A stretch of 64,000 nucleotides of DNA. It comes from Sclerodactyla briareus (Eukaryota > Echinodermata > Holothuroidea > Dendrochirotida > Sclerodactylidae). The notes under the pieces are model-generated. The model was given only the letters and a program-made list of their open reading frames with translations. It was not told the origin of the DNA and did not search any database. Position 1 is the first letter of the stretch. Every line of letters starts with the position of its first letter. This document shows positions 48,355-58,691 of the stretch, one piece after another. A program made the position numbers and the translations under genes. The DNA lies in contig JAODTK010000821.1 of NCBI GenBank assembly GCA_026419785.1, positions 1 to 64,000 of the forward strand. The letters are read 5' to 3'.

Positions 48355-48470
48355 CTTGCCTGAGGAGGTCTCCAACGATGTTGAGAGCTGAGATGCGAGC
48401 TGAGGCCAGGTTAGAGGGTTGGTCCAGGCGGGAGCCCCATTTGAAACATTATGACATAACAAAGATATCA
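48355..48470 (-). CDS. NDE1/NDEL1-like: NDE1/NDEL1-like gene, C-terminal motif exon (frameshifted)
   Basis: The minus-strand frame reads [16 protein letters not shown] and then reaches a donor-like AAG/GTTGGG at 48,355. NDE1 and NDEL1 proteins end their conserved part with ...P..[24 protein letters not shown], so 13 residues in a row agree. Before it, G-A-P-A-W-T-N-P-L-T resembles the family's 'PLTP' lead-in but is one base out of frame. I could not find a clean acceptor, so the upstream edge is uncertain. NDE1/NDEL1 are coiled-coil scaffolds that bind LIS1 and dynein at centrosomes and kinetochores. The next family segment was not found downstream. Confidence 0.82.
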
Positions 48471-48763
48471 GCGCGAATTGCGCATTACCAATGGCCCAAG
48501 ATCCCGGGGTATTGAGATGAAACGTTTAGCAGATGAGCAGCAAATCCCTTGTGTGTCATGTTCCACATTCGGGCGGGCAACACAAGGCAATTGTACAGAA
48601 CTGGAGCATGACTGCCATTAGGACACTGGGTAAACAATCAACTAGCTAACATGACCAACAATGTAGAGATGATTGCTGAAACGGTAATGGGGTTGTTAAA
48701 GGGAAAAACAATGTTCAGCCATCTACCAAGAATCCCTAATAAGCGTTCCCCTCCTAACCATCT

Positions 48764-48813
48764 CCCCCCCCCCCGCCCCCCCCCCCCACCCCCCCCCCCC
48801 CCCCCCCCCCCCC
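48764..48813. repeat. Poly-C tract, 50 nt with two interruptions
   Basis: Cytosine throughout, apart from a G at 48,775 and an A at 48,788. The complementary strand is poly-G and could form a G-quadruplex. A Gly-rich/Pro-rich frame crosses it and is an artefact. It lies in the intron between the 49.75-kb and 48.36-kb exons of the NDE1/NDEL1-like gene. Confidence 0.98.
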
Positions 48814-49749
48814 TCCTCGATGGAAGTTCTTGAAAGACCTGGGATAACCATCTCATACTTGCATCAACCAGTCAGGTGATGCGGAGCATGTGAGCAGTTC
48901 GACCTGTTCTATGGATCATCAGTATGTACCTGCGGTACGGACGTATGATAATTCTATTAGCCACCGAAATATCCGTATTGCGAAGACTGATATGATTGTA
49001 ATCCCAATCCCGTCAGTCGACTGTTATTTTTGCACTAATGTCAGTGTTTTGCAATAACAGTCAGATGGTCAGAGTACACAACAATCGCAATACTCGATTG
49101 CTTCATCTAAGTAAAGCCAGTTACTTTTTTAATGCTGAATTGTAAGGTTGCGTGAGCCTTTGAAGTTTTTGTTTACAGGCACAGATCGGCGTTCAGTCTA
49201 TGGCGCGCTTCAAAGGGAGTACTGCCCAATGGAATAACAAACCGGTGAATGATTAAGTCGCTCATGCATTGGGGACGCCATGTTCACAACGTGCGAACCC
49301 TCAGGGTTGGCACGTGTGGTATGTATTGCGTCTCCGTGGAAGTATGCACAGCATGCACTGCCACTCTTTTGGATCTGGTACGTAATCATTACTTCGAATC
49401 GAACTAACGCAATAAGTTACCCTAGCTGCTTATACAAAGATACAGATCTAGAGATATAGATATCTCTAATCGTTTGGGTGAATCTTGATTTGCGGGTTGT
49501 AGAATAGGAATAAACTACAGCAGTCGGCTTTTACTGTTCATAAACTCTTGGCGCTGAATAGTTAGCTTGACATGAACTCGGCTATGGCTGCGTCCGTTAT
49601 TTACCTGAATTCAGAGTTTATTCACCAGTAAAATTCCCCCAGTTTTGCTTTATTCCTTAATTAAATCAACAATTAAAGTTTACCCTTCCCACCCCTCCCC
49701 CAATATGAGATAGATCCCTTACTTCAACTACCCATGTAACTCTACATAC

Positions 49750-49873
49750 CTTTGGTGGTGTTTGACCGCCTTCTTTCTTCGCGCAAGCACCTTATTGTCG
49801 AGCTCGCCCTCAATCCCTTCTCAGGGCTACCAATTTCTGGCACCTCTTTGACAGCGATCTCGTTGTCTCATAT
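49750..49873 (-). CDS. NDE1/NDEL1-like: NDE1/NDEL1-like gene, end-of-coiled-coil exon (frameshifted)
   Basis: Good splice signals bound this 124-bp segment on the minus strand: TTTTTCTCACCCCATCAG before it and AAAG/GTATGT after it. It opens with M-R-Q and, after one extra base, continues E-I-A-V-K-E. Vertebrate NDE1/NDEL1 have '(D)LRQELAV(R/Q)' at the start of the corresponding exon. The rest (E-V-P-E-I-G-S-P-E-K) is low-conservation Ser/Pro-type linker, as expected between coiled coil and C-terminal motif. Position between the 52.1-kb and 48.4-kb exons is in family order. Confidence 0.65.
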
Positions 49874-51099
49874 CTGATGGGGTGAGAAAAACTTTATCGA
49901 TTAAATCGAATGGCTTACAGCCTTCCCAACTTATTGGGGCACTGATTGTGTTCCCTCTGCTGCATTCCATGAATTCAACTGTTTGAAGCCCTTAGCATTT
50001 GTGCAAAGAGCTTTCGATTATCTTTATAATGATACCCAAATTGCATGTACAGGTACAGTGCAGAAGAATGTCAGAGTGATACCAGAGACTTTGCAAGGAA
50101 CTTTTCCGGGTTTGATTTCCAGGCAGTCCCGAAGGAACGTATTTGTCCTCGTGGCTGACTTACATACATACCAATATTGGCATATGGCTGCTTCCAAATC
50201 AAGATCGCAGCACAGCATTGCCTTTATCAACATTTTATGGGACAAGATGGAGTAGACTTGATTGTCGATAGAACAGTAGGTCCAGAGCAAACCTTCTCAA
50301 CTAAAGTTTTGTGACAGTGCCAACTACGCTGTAACTATCTAGGTGGACGCGCCATCATGGTTGGCGCGGAGCATGAAAGGGAATTTTTAGTCTGGCAACC
50401 TCCCCCAGAGTTGGCAGGAAACGGCATTTCCCACGCCCCAAGGCAATAAGCAACGTCCTTTAAATTGACCATAATTCAGATTTTTCATCGTCAAGGAATG
50501 TTCTTGAAGGAACCCGATCAATTATATTCTTTTCAGACTATTGGTGAGGGCACTCAGCTGTCAAATGCATCACAATTATTTCAACAGCATAGGGCATGAT
50601 TGGGCCATATATAGATATTTGGAATCGCTACTGATTAGTTTCCAACAACCGAATGCTGGATCAAACAGACCGCCACGGTTGCGGTCTGGAAAACAGATTC
50701 GGGCCTAGAGTGTCCTGCTTAACAAACTGTCTCATAGGCAGACGCTTGATTGGATTATTAGAAATGGACGCGGTAAGGTAGGCCTTGACCAATGCCACTG
50801 CTTTAATAAAGAAACTAACCTCTAGCCTCATCCTTCCGCCTCTGGACAGTCACTGACATGTTTCCTTACGTCTATTCTTTTTCCAGGAAGGCGTTTCTCT
50901 CTATTGCCTGTATGTAGAGAGGGAGCAATAGATTGTAAGGAGTGCTAGTTCAGTTTACAGACTTTACGAATGCTGACTCCTGGAGTGAATCTACAGAGAG
51001 GTATTAAACAGATCGCTTGTAGTATTAGGGTTGCAACCTTCACTCAATCCAGCAGCTCACTTCGCTGACAGAGCTATGATTTCATAATACGGACCCTCC

Positions 51100-51806
51100 A
51101 GATTCCATAGATACCCAGAACTGCAGCCGTATAATCACTTCATTCCAAAGAATTTCATCACATGACACCCACTCTACAACGACTACATTGTCCTCTACCA
51201 TTCCTACTCCAGTCCTCTACAGAATAGTTTAAAAATCTCCTGTTTGAGGTATAAGGTTCTCCATGATTGGGCACCTCAGTATCTCCATAGTTTGATCAAC
51301 CACAGAGTGACTGGACGGGCACGTCGATCCTTGTCACAGCTTCTTCTACACATTCCATGATGGCATCTCAGATCCTTCTATGGCCGGTCAGTCTCAATTG
51401 CCGCTCCGACCTTGTGGAATGAGCTCCTGTTACAACTCAAGTCGGCACCCTGTTGAGGTATAAGGTTCTCCATGATTGGGCACCTCAGTATCTCCATAGT
51501 TTGATCAACCACAGAGTGACTGGACGGGCACTTCGATCCTTGTCACAGCTTCTTCTACACATTCCATGATGGAATTCCTCAGATCCTCTTCGATGGCCGG
51601 GTCATTCTCAAATATTGCCGCTCCCGAACCTTTGGAATGAGCTCCTGTTACCGACTTCAAGTCTGCACCGCAACGAACATTTTTTTTAAAGCAAGCTTAA
51701 GACCTATTTATTCTCCAAGGCTTACTCTTGAGCACAAGCGCCACTGAGCATTGTCTTCCTTTGGATTTTGGCGCTATATAAATGTAATATTTATTATTAT
51801 TATTAT
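51100..51806 (+). mobile_element. CR1/L2-like LINE 3' end with internal 209-bp duplication
   Basis: The frame at 51,248-51,355 reads Y-K-V-L-H-D-W-A-P-Q-Y-L-H, then H-R-V-T-G-R-A-R-R-S-L-S-Q-L-L-L-H-I-P, followed by S-I-A-A-P-T-L-W-N-E-L-L. This is the LINE C-terminal order 'YK.Lh..AP.YL......RslRS...LL..P......G.rsFs.aAp.lWN.LP'. The block occurs twice in tandem, starting at 51,247 and 51,456. The 3' end is GGCGCTATATAAATGTAATA plus TTA repeats to 51,806. The copy is 5'-truncated and sits between exons of the NDE1/NDEL1-like gene. Confidence 0.9.
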
Positions 51807-52075
51807 TACGGATGCGGTGTGCAATACGAATGTGAAAATCCATATTTTGTGAGAGAGTTGATACGTTATAAGAATTTAACTGTCATCATAATGGTAAAAG
51901 GCCATAAATATCTAGCACCTCATGGACTTTAATTTGCTTCATCAGGAAGATATTCAATAGACTCAATCAGCCGGATGCGACATTAAGGCGCAATCTGTAC
52001 AACACGGTACTTTTGCCTACCCAGTGGGGCATCCACTTTATTTGAATTATTTTTTTTTTTTTGCTGTTATGGAAC

Positions 52076-52204
52076 TTGTCTCAATCTCTGCAAACCAACT
52101 GCAAACTCATTTAGGCACGTTTCATGTTCGGAACTCTCATGAATGCTCCATTCATGATGGTCGTATTGATACAATATCCACATCTCTTGAGGCCACCTTA
52201 ATTG
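52076..52204 (-). CDS. NDE1/NDEL1-like: NDE1/NDEL1-like gene, coiled-coil exon (frameshifted, weak splice sites)
   Basis: Across frame slips the minus strand reads I-N-T-T-I-M-N-G-A-F and then L-N-E-F-A-V-G-L-Q-R-L-R-Q. The family exon runs '[26 protein letters not shown].L...VQRLKDE', so the order LNQ.I.RNAF then VQRL fits. Its length (129 bp) is close to the roughly 138 bp expected, and it lies between exons in the right order. The acceptor (TTTGAG) and donor (CAA/GTTCCA) are poor. The protein match is partial, so this exon is less secure than its neighbours. Confidence 0.5.
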
Positions 52205-53445
52205 CTCAAATCCGTTTGTCCTAGTTGTTATTTTCATAACATCTAGGGCAATTATTAGGAATCTTCTTTTTTTGTGAATAGCCCGGTTAGCAAAATAATA
52301 ACTTTTTAGGCTAATTTTAAAATATTGTCTATATTTCCAAACACCCAATATCACCACCATCTATGTAAATTGCGTGAAGCTTACTACGGAACACCATTTC
52401 TACAACAAAATGTCCCCTCTGGATATGTCAAGATTCTCTACCAAACGCTTTACATTCAATCATAGTCAACTCATTGCTACCTATATCTCAATATATTCTT
52501 AGATTCAGGATAGATTTTAGTGCCTAGTTCTCTCCAAAACTGTGACTTACAGACACCGTCACTACTTCCACGAATACTCCTCATGCTGATCTTAATAGAC
52601 CCGTACACTCTTTGATATTCCTACTCTGAATATGTCTATTTCCTTACAGTATGTAAATAATTGTCCTGGAATAAAATCTCCTGTACTTTTTTCTTGTTTT
52701 ATTGTTGCCCTTGCGTCTTTCCGATGTTGTGCACACACAAAAACTGTTCTCGATAGCCGTCACAATAGAAATGTGGCGATTACTCTGAACAACTACTGTA
52801 TGCTTCAAAACCTGGAATGGTTTGCCAAACTTCATCAATGTCTGCCCATCAACAGGTCGGGCCCTTACGTAAACTGATATTACCTTAATCAATCAATATT
52901 CCTACAATTGAATCCACTTAAAAACTACGATTGTGGCCAAATACTTTTCCTCGTTTCCGTCTTCTTACTGTTTTCAGTTTTTAACCTGGTCACTAGCTTG
53001 ATACACTTTTATACCTTGTTTTTCTAGTGTCTTGTCTATAATCCATTGTAATTTTGCAGCATCCTGGACAAAATAAATTGATGGAATATCCCAAAACTGA
53101 TTAATTACATTAGGATTAAACCTACCAATCTTTCCCTAGCCACAACGCAGCTTGAAACTGCAAGTGTGTGCATGCTATTCAGCGAGACGGCAGTCACCTG
53201 ACAATGGGGCTGATGTGGATCGCCTTCCTTCATGACAAACATTAATATCTAGTATTAAAGGACCTGATTGTCTCTGTCCACTTACCAAATTCAGCCTAGG
53301 TCAAGTCCTCTCCAATGACACCAATGTGTCCCTGTAACAGGTTCGAAGGAAAACAGAGAAAATTTTGTCACAATGACATAGTTTCACGTGAGGTAACTTA
53401 ACAGGTCCCTTCAAGAAAGCATTATTGACTCATAACAGGAATGTG
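52205..53445. other. Intron-like sequence
   Basis: AT-rich sequence between exon candidates of the NDE1/NDEL1-like gene. No additional exon, RNA gene or transposon is recognised. Confidence 0.45.
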
Positions 53446-53449
53446 TCTT

Positions 53450-53670
53450 GACCAGTTGATCACCCCAGTTCTCGCCTGGTTGCGCGATCAGGGGCTTCTT
53501 TCATCAGTCACCATGTAAAACCTTACAAGTCTTATGTTGTTGCTTTCAGATTTGGTATTAGCATTATCAGAAACAGCTTACTAATCAGTGACCAATTCAA
53601 ATTCATAAGGATGATTATGACATGTCTACCGAAGGACTATAATTTTGTGGAAATGTGATTTAAAATCCTA
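53450..53670 (+). repeat. Dispersed repeat (CCTGGTTGCGCGATCAGG family), copy 2
   Basis: Same orientation and order as the 45.58-kb copy: CGCCTGGTTGCGCGATCAGG, then TTTGGTATTAGCAT, CAGTGACCAATTCAAAT, ATGTCTACCGAAG and GAAATGTGATT. It lies in the intron between the 54.3-kb and 52.1-kb exons. Confidence 0.75.
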
Positions 53671-54136
53671 AATTATGCCTTAGACACAATACTCAATTTC
53701 CAGTGAACCATTCTCTGATTTTAAATAACTCAGGAGGACACTGGTGGACCACACTTGATCCGTTTGAAATGGGAATCCATCAACTTGAACATTTGCTGAA
53801 TGAAGCCAATCATCCAGGGTTATTGCAACATTGGATTTTTTTCTGAATGCAAAATGACTTTCACCAAGTATTCCCACCTAGGGGTAGCCCTAGCTAACAC
53901 CAATTACCCCATATTCTTAAGAATGAGGAGGAAAGTTGTTTTTTTTTTTCAGCCACCCTGGGTAATTTTTTCACAACATGTGCGTCTTTTCGCCTAGAGG
54001 GAAATAACCAAAAAATCCTGATTAGAGGTTGTTCACAGCTCAATTACTGAACTTCAATGTGCAGCAAAAAAAGAATTATTCAGCTGATTCCAATTTCTGT
54101 AATGAGCATAAAAAAGATAAAAATGGGGTTATTGTA

Positions 54137-54165
54137 TTTTTTTTTTTTTTGGGGGGGGGGGGGGG
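54137..54165. repeat. T14-G15 homopolymer junction
   Basis: Fourteen T (54,137-54,150) are followed directly by fifteen G (54,151-54,165). It lies just downstream, in gene orientation, of the 54.3-kb exon of the NDE1/NDEL1-like gene. The exact lengths may be unreliable. Confidence 0.95.
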
Positions 54166-54330
54166 TTTCAGTGGAACATTGCTTGCGCATATCGACATAC
54201 ACACTAATTTGTTAAGATTCAACTACAATCTGAACCTGTGCTGCAAACATAAAATACTCCAATCATTCAATGTCATACTCCCATTGAGAGGACAGCAAAT
54301 CGGGTTGACGACGAACACAATATCTCCCTC

Positions 54331-54478
54331 CTTTGATCTTTCTAAATCATCATTGGTATGTTCCAGTTGCCTCACATATTTGCTCCTGATTTCCTCGTTC
54401 ACGGATTTAATCTGTGCAAGGTCAGCCTCCAGTTCGTTGTTTGTATCAGGTAGGCATCCTGTGACTGCTCAGGTTTTC
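54331..54478 (-). CDS. NDE1/NDEL1-like: NDE1/NDEL1-like gene, central coiled-coil exon
   Basis: On the minus strand, after an acceptor CTTCTGCAG, one frame reads E-L-E-A-D-L-A-Q-I-K-S-V-N-E-E-I and continues K-Y-V-R-Q-L-E-H-T-N-D-D-L-E-R-S-K. The family segment is '(A)[34 protein letters not shown]', an unmistakable match with conserved DLAQ, KY, R.LE and NDDLER. An extra base near the start shifts the frame from the preceding A-Y-L-I-Q-T segment. The expected donor after the Ser-Lys codons reads AAAG/GAGGGA instead of AAAG/GT, which could be one missing T. This heptad-rich region dimerises and binds LIS1. Confidence 0.88.
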
Positions 54479-54499
54479 CTGCAGAAGACAACAATTGGG

Positions 54500-56565
54500 G
54501 TAGGTAGGTCTAAAATATTGGTTGGCATTAACAGGGCTGTCTATGATGGTACTCCCAGGTTATGATATAGCTCGAAAATTGTTCAATTAGCACATTGCTT
54601 TTTTTTAATGCTCACACTCCAGAAAGCAGAAGAAGGCCAAAAATGCGGAACAGCTATCAACTACCGGCCTGTAATCCCCCTACGGAGTTCAATGAACCAG
54701 GGGTTTCTATTGAGTCACCCAATATTTGTGAGTCAAAAGAAATGGGGCACATTGACATAACAAAGTTTTGTGTGGGTAGGTAAAAGATTATATTGCAGGA
54801 AGTCTTATAAAATTTGGGGGAGGCAAGGGGGGTGTGCAGGCTACCCCGACCCCCAGTGATTGCGCCATGGTAGTGATGACTCAACAAGTGGTGTCCATGA
54901 CTCAAGCCCAGACTCGCTGGTGGAGTCATGCACTCTTAGGAATAGGTCATTGAAGTCATATGATCATTTCGATCTACAGTATGAAATAGTATAGTGACTG
55001 GAGTCAGACAGTACATGCTTCAAAAAATGTTAGTTTCTCAATTATTCTCATAATCGGTGGTGCTTTTTTGCAGAAAAGGGAGGCTCAATTCATTCCACTA
55101 GCTGCCAATTTAACAAGCTGGAAATTCAGTGTTCGCAGAGTACCATCAAATTAGATTAGGTCCGGTGAATCATAACAAATATTAGTCAAATCGCAAACCT
55201 TCAAGTCTCTGCGACTGATCAAGGATTACTGTACTGATTATCCATAATCAATTGGAGGCTTGTATTTTCTAGATATATTACTGTGATACATATTGCAAGT
55301 GGACTTTTGTTCAGGGGAAGTAAAGTCCTTCTAGTCTATCAACGTTCCCTAAATAACAACTGGATGCAATGCAATTTACCAAATATAAGGCTCTGTTCAT
55401 ACAAATTTTACATTCGGGCAGGTGAAAAAGTTAACGTCAGGCCCTGTTAAACAGAGTCAGTGTCATTATATATACTAGTCTAACACACAATCCTAAGCAC
55501 ACATGCCAGAGAATATTGTAGAGGTCTATCAATCCCCTGGAGATTCAACAACAAGATCATAAAATACCTTAATAACACCATAAAACACTAGTGTTGGTTT
55601 GAAATAAATTCTGTCCCTCCTCTTTGCATAGTGCCATACCATTACAAAGTAGTACACAGTACAAAACCATGGCATGAAATCTAGCTACAGCGATTTTTTG
55701 TTTTGCTTACTGTAATGTAACAGTTACAATACGATGAGTAAGGACAAGAATGTAGCTAGGTATTGATTACAAAAAAGCAAATCAACCTGTGAATGCCTCT
55801 TACCAGTTCTACAAGTAATACAAAGTACAAAATCTGGTGCCAAACGAGCTTGTGGCCATAGTGAGTGTGGGCAGTGAGAGTGGAACCAGGATCCATTCGG
55901 AAGAACAAGAAATCTTAGTGTAGGATTTTTGCAACATGTATAAAAGTTTTTCACAGCTCATGGGCGCAAACAGCTGCTCAAGGGCACCAAACGAAGCCTG
56001 GCTGGGGATGGAAAGCAGGATGGGGTGCCCGAGTGCATATAGTTAGAAATTGCCAGAAGGGGACTAATAGGCTAGGATAAGGTGGGGGGGGGGGTGGAAC
56101 ATGGGCACAGGAGTGAAGTTGCATAATATCCGGGAAATCCCCCTTAATATACCTAGGCAATAATTATGTAGTAAGTATGTCTCATATTCAGCATGCAGCT
56201 TCCTGCTAGAGTGCTCGATCAAGAGCATGATAGATTAGATGAAAATTGCCAGAGGTCTCTGAGTGTGGTTGAAAGGACAAGCACTATGACTCACGATACT
56301 GGAGTGGTCATACCATAGACCTATACAGGACTAATGTACGCACTGCCCGAGTATGACAGCATGGAGCATGACTAACCATGGGGTGGCCGTGGGGAGGTCA
56401 TACCATAGACTATTAAATACAGGACAACCATCATACTGCATGAATTGACAACATGAAGCATGACTATCCATTAGTTTGGGCCCCCAGCACTCTCACTGTT
56501 ATACCTTTTATTAGAACCCAGATTCCAAAAGTGATGCCACTATCAAAATTCTTTGTTGGTGCTCT
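54500..56565. other. Intron of the NDE1/NDEL1-like gene
   Basis: About 2.1 kb of intron-like sequence. It contains GACTCAAG/GAGTCA words at 54,875-55,010 that recall the hAT-type MITE at 41.3 kb. A G-run lies at about 56,082-56,092. Two tandem copies of a roughly 90-bp segment begin with GGTCATACCATAGAC at 56,307 and 56,397. No other exon is recognised. Confidence 0.5.
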
Positions 56566-56574
56566 TTAACATAA

Positions 56575-56690
56575 TGGACTGACATTCAAAATCTCATCTA
56601 CTTGCAGCCTATGGTTGGTGATCTTCGGCTTCCTTCTCTGGTTAGGTGTTTCCTGCTGAAACACCAGGCTGCCAATAGTTAATATTGCTC
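56575..56690 (-). pseudogene. Decayed duplicate of the NDE1/NDEL1-like exon (copy 3)
   Basis: The minus strand reads R-K-P-K-I-T-N-H-R-L-Q and then ...GAATGTCAGTCC, parallel to the K-A-K-D-Y-H-A-A-N-Q-R-L-Q and ...GAAGGTCAGTCC of the 56,971-57,121 exon. The 3' half and the donor site are recognisable; the 5' half is not. The donor GT is retained. It lies about 190 bp below copy 2. Confidence 0.6.
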
Positions 56691-56764
56691 AGTGGTTATA
56701 GATGTGGTGCTAGACAATATGAGCTCTATAAAGCCTCCCCCTTTTTAGGTATTGCCAATTAACA

Positions 56765-56890
56765 GAGGGACTAACCACCAAAGCTTCTGGTTGGCTTGAG
56801 GGGTAATCTTCTTTGCTTGCTCCAGCCATGTCTCCAGTACCTGGCTGCTGATCTGAAATTCCTTCAACTCCAATATGGTATCGAACACTA
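56765..56890 (-). pseudogene. Decayed duplicate of the NDE1/NDEL1-like exon (copy 2)
   Basis: The minus strand reads L-E-L-K-E-F-Q-I-S-S-Q-V-L-E-T-W-L-E-Q-A, then A-N-Q-K-L, closely parallel to E-L-E-E-F-Q-I-I-N-Q-E-L-E and A-N-Q-R-L in the good exon. DNA identity extends past the exon end into GTTAGTCCC, where the good copy has GTCAGTCCC. Duplication therefore included the splice donor and intron. It lies about 200 bp below the good exon. Confidence 0.72.
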
Positions 56891-56970
56891 CCACCTACCC
56901 TCCACCCACCCCACCTCCACCCACCCCACCCCCCTCCTCCCAGGTGAGCTGAATAGAAGACGGGACTGAC

Positions 56971-57121
56971 CTTCAAAGAATCACACTCTGTCTGTAGCCT
57001 CTGGTTGGCTGCATGGTAGTCTTTGGCTTTCTTCTTGCTTGCTCCAGCTGTTCTCCAGTTCCTGCTCCAGTTCCTGGTTGATGATCTGAAACTCCTCCAA
57101 CTCTCTTTGGTCTCTTCCAGG
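56971..57121 (-). CDS. NDE1/NDEL1-like: NDE1/NDEL1-like gene, N-terminal coiled-coil exon (frameshifted)
   Basis: Bounded by an acceptor (TTCATCAG) and a donor (TTGAAG/GTCAGT), this 151-bp minus-strand exon reads L-E-E-T-K-E, then E-L-E-E-F-Q-I-I-N-Q-E-L-E-Q-E-L-E-N, then H-A-A-N-Q-R-L-Q-T-E-C-D-S-L-K. NDE1/NDEL1 have '..ELREFQE.SRE.EAELE.QL.Q.E.R...L...N.RL..ELE..K', so the match is clear. At least two single-base deletions break the frame (near the first Glu-Leu and before Gln-Leu-Glu). The first exon, with the start codon and the 'YWK..A..Y' motif, was not found upstream within the window. Confidence 0.88.
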
Positions 57122-57885
57122 CTGATGAAGAAGACAACGTATCAAACTTAACTTAGCATTCCACAGCTCATTAACAGGAAAGCTAAACCTTCCAACGTTT
57201 GGAACTCCCTGTGACTATGTTTGCCTAATAATTGGAAGTGTTTGTCTCTTCCTGATAATATTGGTGCCCTAAATTCAAGTATGGGTGCCACTCAAGGATT
57301 TTTGGTCCTAGTATCTAAGGAGACTGGATTGGGGCAATGGAGGCGACAAACCACACAAACTGGAATTGGGCTATTACATTGGGATACTAGTAACAGGACC
57401 TAGAGAGCTGCAGCTAAGCAAAATATTCAAACCATACTATACTACAACAGGGCAGTATGATATTACCTGGAAAAGTTTCAAATTTGAACTCTGTCGGCAA
57501 TTTCAAAATATTATGGAACGTAGAGAGAAGAAACATACTGGCACATTTCGAAAGTTATGGAACGTAGAGAGTAAAAACATGTTCATGATGGAGTTTGCAA
57601 GAATTTGAAAAAGTGCAAGTTATATAGTTTCCTTGTAAGCGATCTACATTTTATGGATGAGTTGTAATGTTGACAGTGTCTGTAATATGACTTTACCACA
57701 TTGGTTTGAAGCATTATAGCTGAAGAACCATCCATGGAGGAACAAACCTACAAGATGGGGCAAAACAGCCTACAACGATGTTTTAACATGTTTTACAAGT
57801 CACAAGTTGCCCCAGACGTTACAGTAGTCCCCGTCGGTACTGGATGGCCTTCTGGGGTGTAAAAAAACCGGACGGCTTCTGAGTA
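57122..57885. other. Probable upstream intron; unassigned
   Basis: No first exon of the NDE1/NDEL1-like gene is recognised. A local direct duplication of TTATGGAACGTAGAGAG occurs at about 57,512 and 57,556. Confidence 0.45.
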
Positions 57886-57889
57886 TAGT

Positions 57890-58020
57890 AGATCGGACTA
57901 TCTTGTTGGTAAGAGCTTCGAACTGGTGATCGAAAAGTTGCAAGTTAAAATCCCAACGACCTTTCAACTTTTCCAGTGTACTCTTTGGCAAGGTACTTTG
58001 TCTCCATTGCCTCACCTAGG
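57890..58020 (+). mobile_element. tRNA-derived SINE
   Basis: An A-box-like TATCTTGTTGGTAAGAG (about 57,899-57,915) is followed by a pairable anticodon arm (TTCGA...TCGAA) and a B-box-like AAGTTAAAATCCC (about 57,941-57,953). Next comes the SINE body TCTTTGGCAAGGTACTTTGT, then CTCCATTGCCTCACC. This 'GGCAAGG.ACTT...CATTGCCTCACC' body is common behind tRNA-like heads in invertebrate SINEs. It is not a working tRNA gene: the acceptor stem is absent and the B box is altered. Confidence 0.75.
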
Positions 58021-58691
58021 GCCCTGGAGAATCTGTGTTTTGAAATGGTAAATTCCGCGGGGCAATTCGGCAAATTCTGTGTTTTTCCGCACATCGGCAA
58101 GATCACCGTTTTCCGCGCAATTCCATGCCATGTTTACCTATTCCGCGAGAGACTGGCTTAACCGATTCGAGCACCAACACTTCCTTGAATTCCATTTCTT
58201 ACAAGCCTCATCAAACTCCTCCCTCAAATACCTAAAAACAAAAATAGAAACTATAGTGAATAATATGGGTTCTAATATGATATATCTCCATCACAATAGC
58301 CACGTTGCACTGGGCCTTCACCGCACGTAACCCAACCACAATGGGTCTAACACGGGGCAGGAACGGCCGATTTCACCATATGGTGCAATCGATTGGTCTG
58401 GATAGGAACATAAATTAAGGGCACTGCACTTGACCCCATCGACTTAACACGTGTGCGTGTCCGCTGTCGAGCCTGTCGTGGACGTGAGTTAATTGATTCC
58501 CATCCACGTGGCTCTGAACTTTCCACAGTTAGACTAGGGCCAGCCGCACACGCCTTTTCATTGGTTCATTGACCGCAGAAGTCCCACAACCACCCCACTG
58601 CACAGGGGCCGGTGCGGTGTCTGCTGCTGTAGCAATTCTGGAAAAAGTAACCCAGGGTGGTTCTTTCTGTTGAAGACCGGATCGGAGTTCG

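Noticed and set aside
48638..48856. Gly-rich (minus) and Pro-rich (plus) frames
   Set aside because: Translations of the 50-nt poly-C tract.
54029..54565. 178-residue plus-strand frame
   Set aside because: It crosses the T14-G15 run and lies antisense to the well-supported NDE1/NDEL1-like exon at 54,331-54,478.
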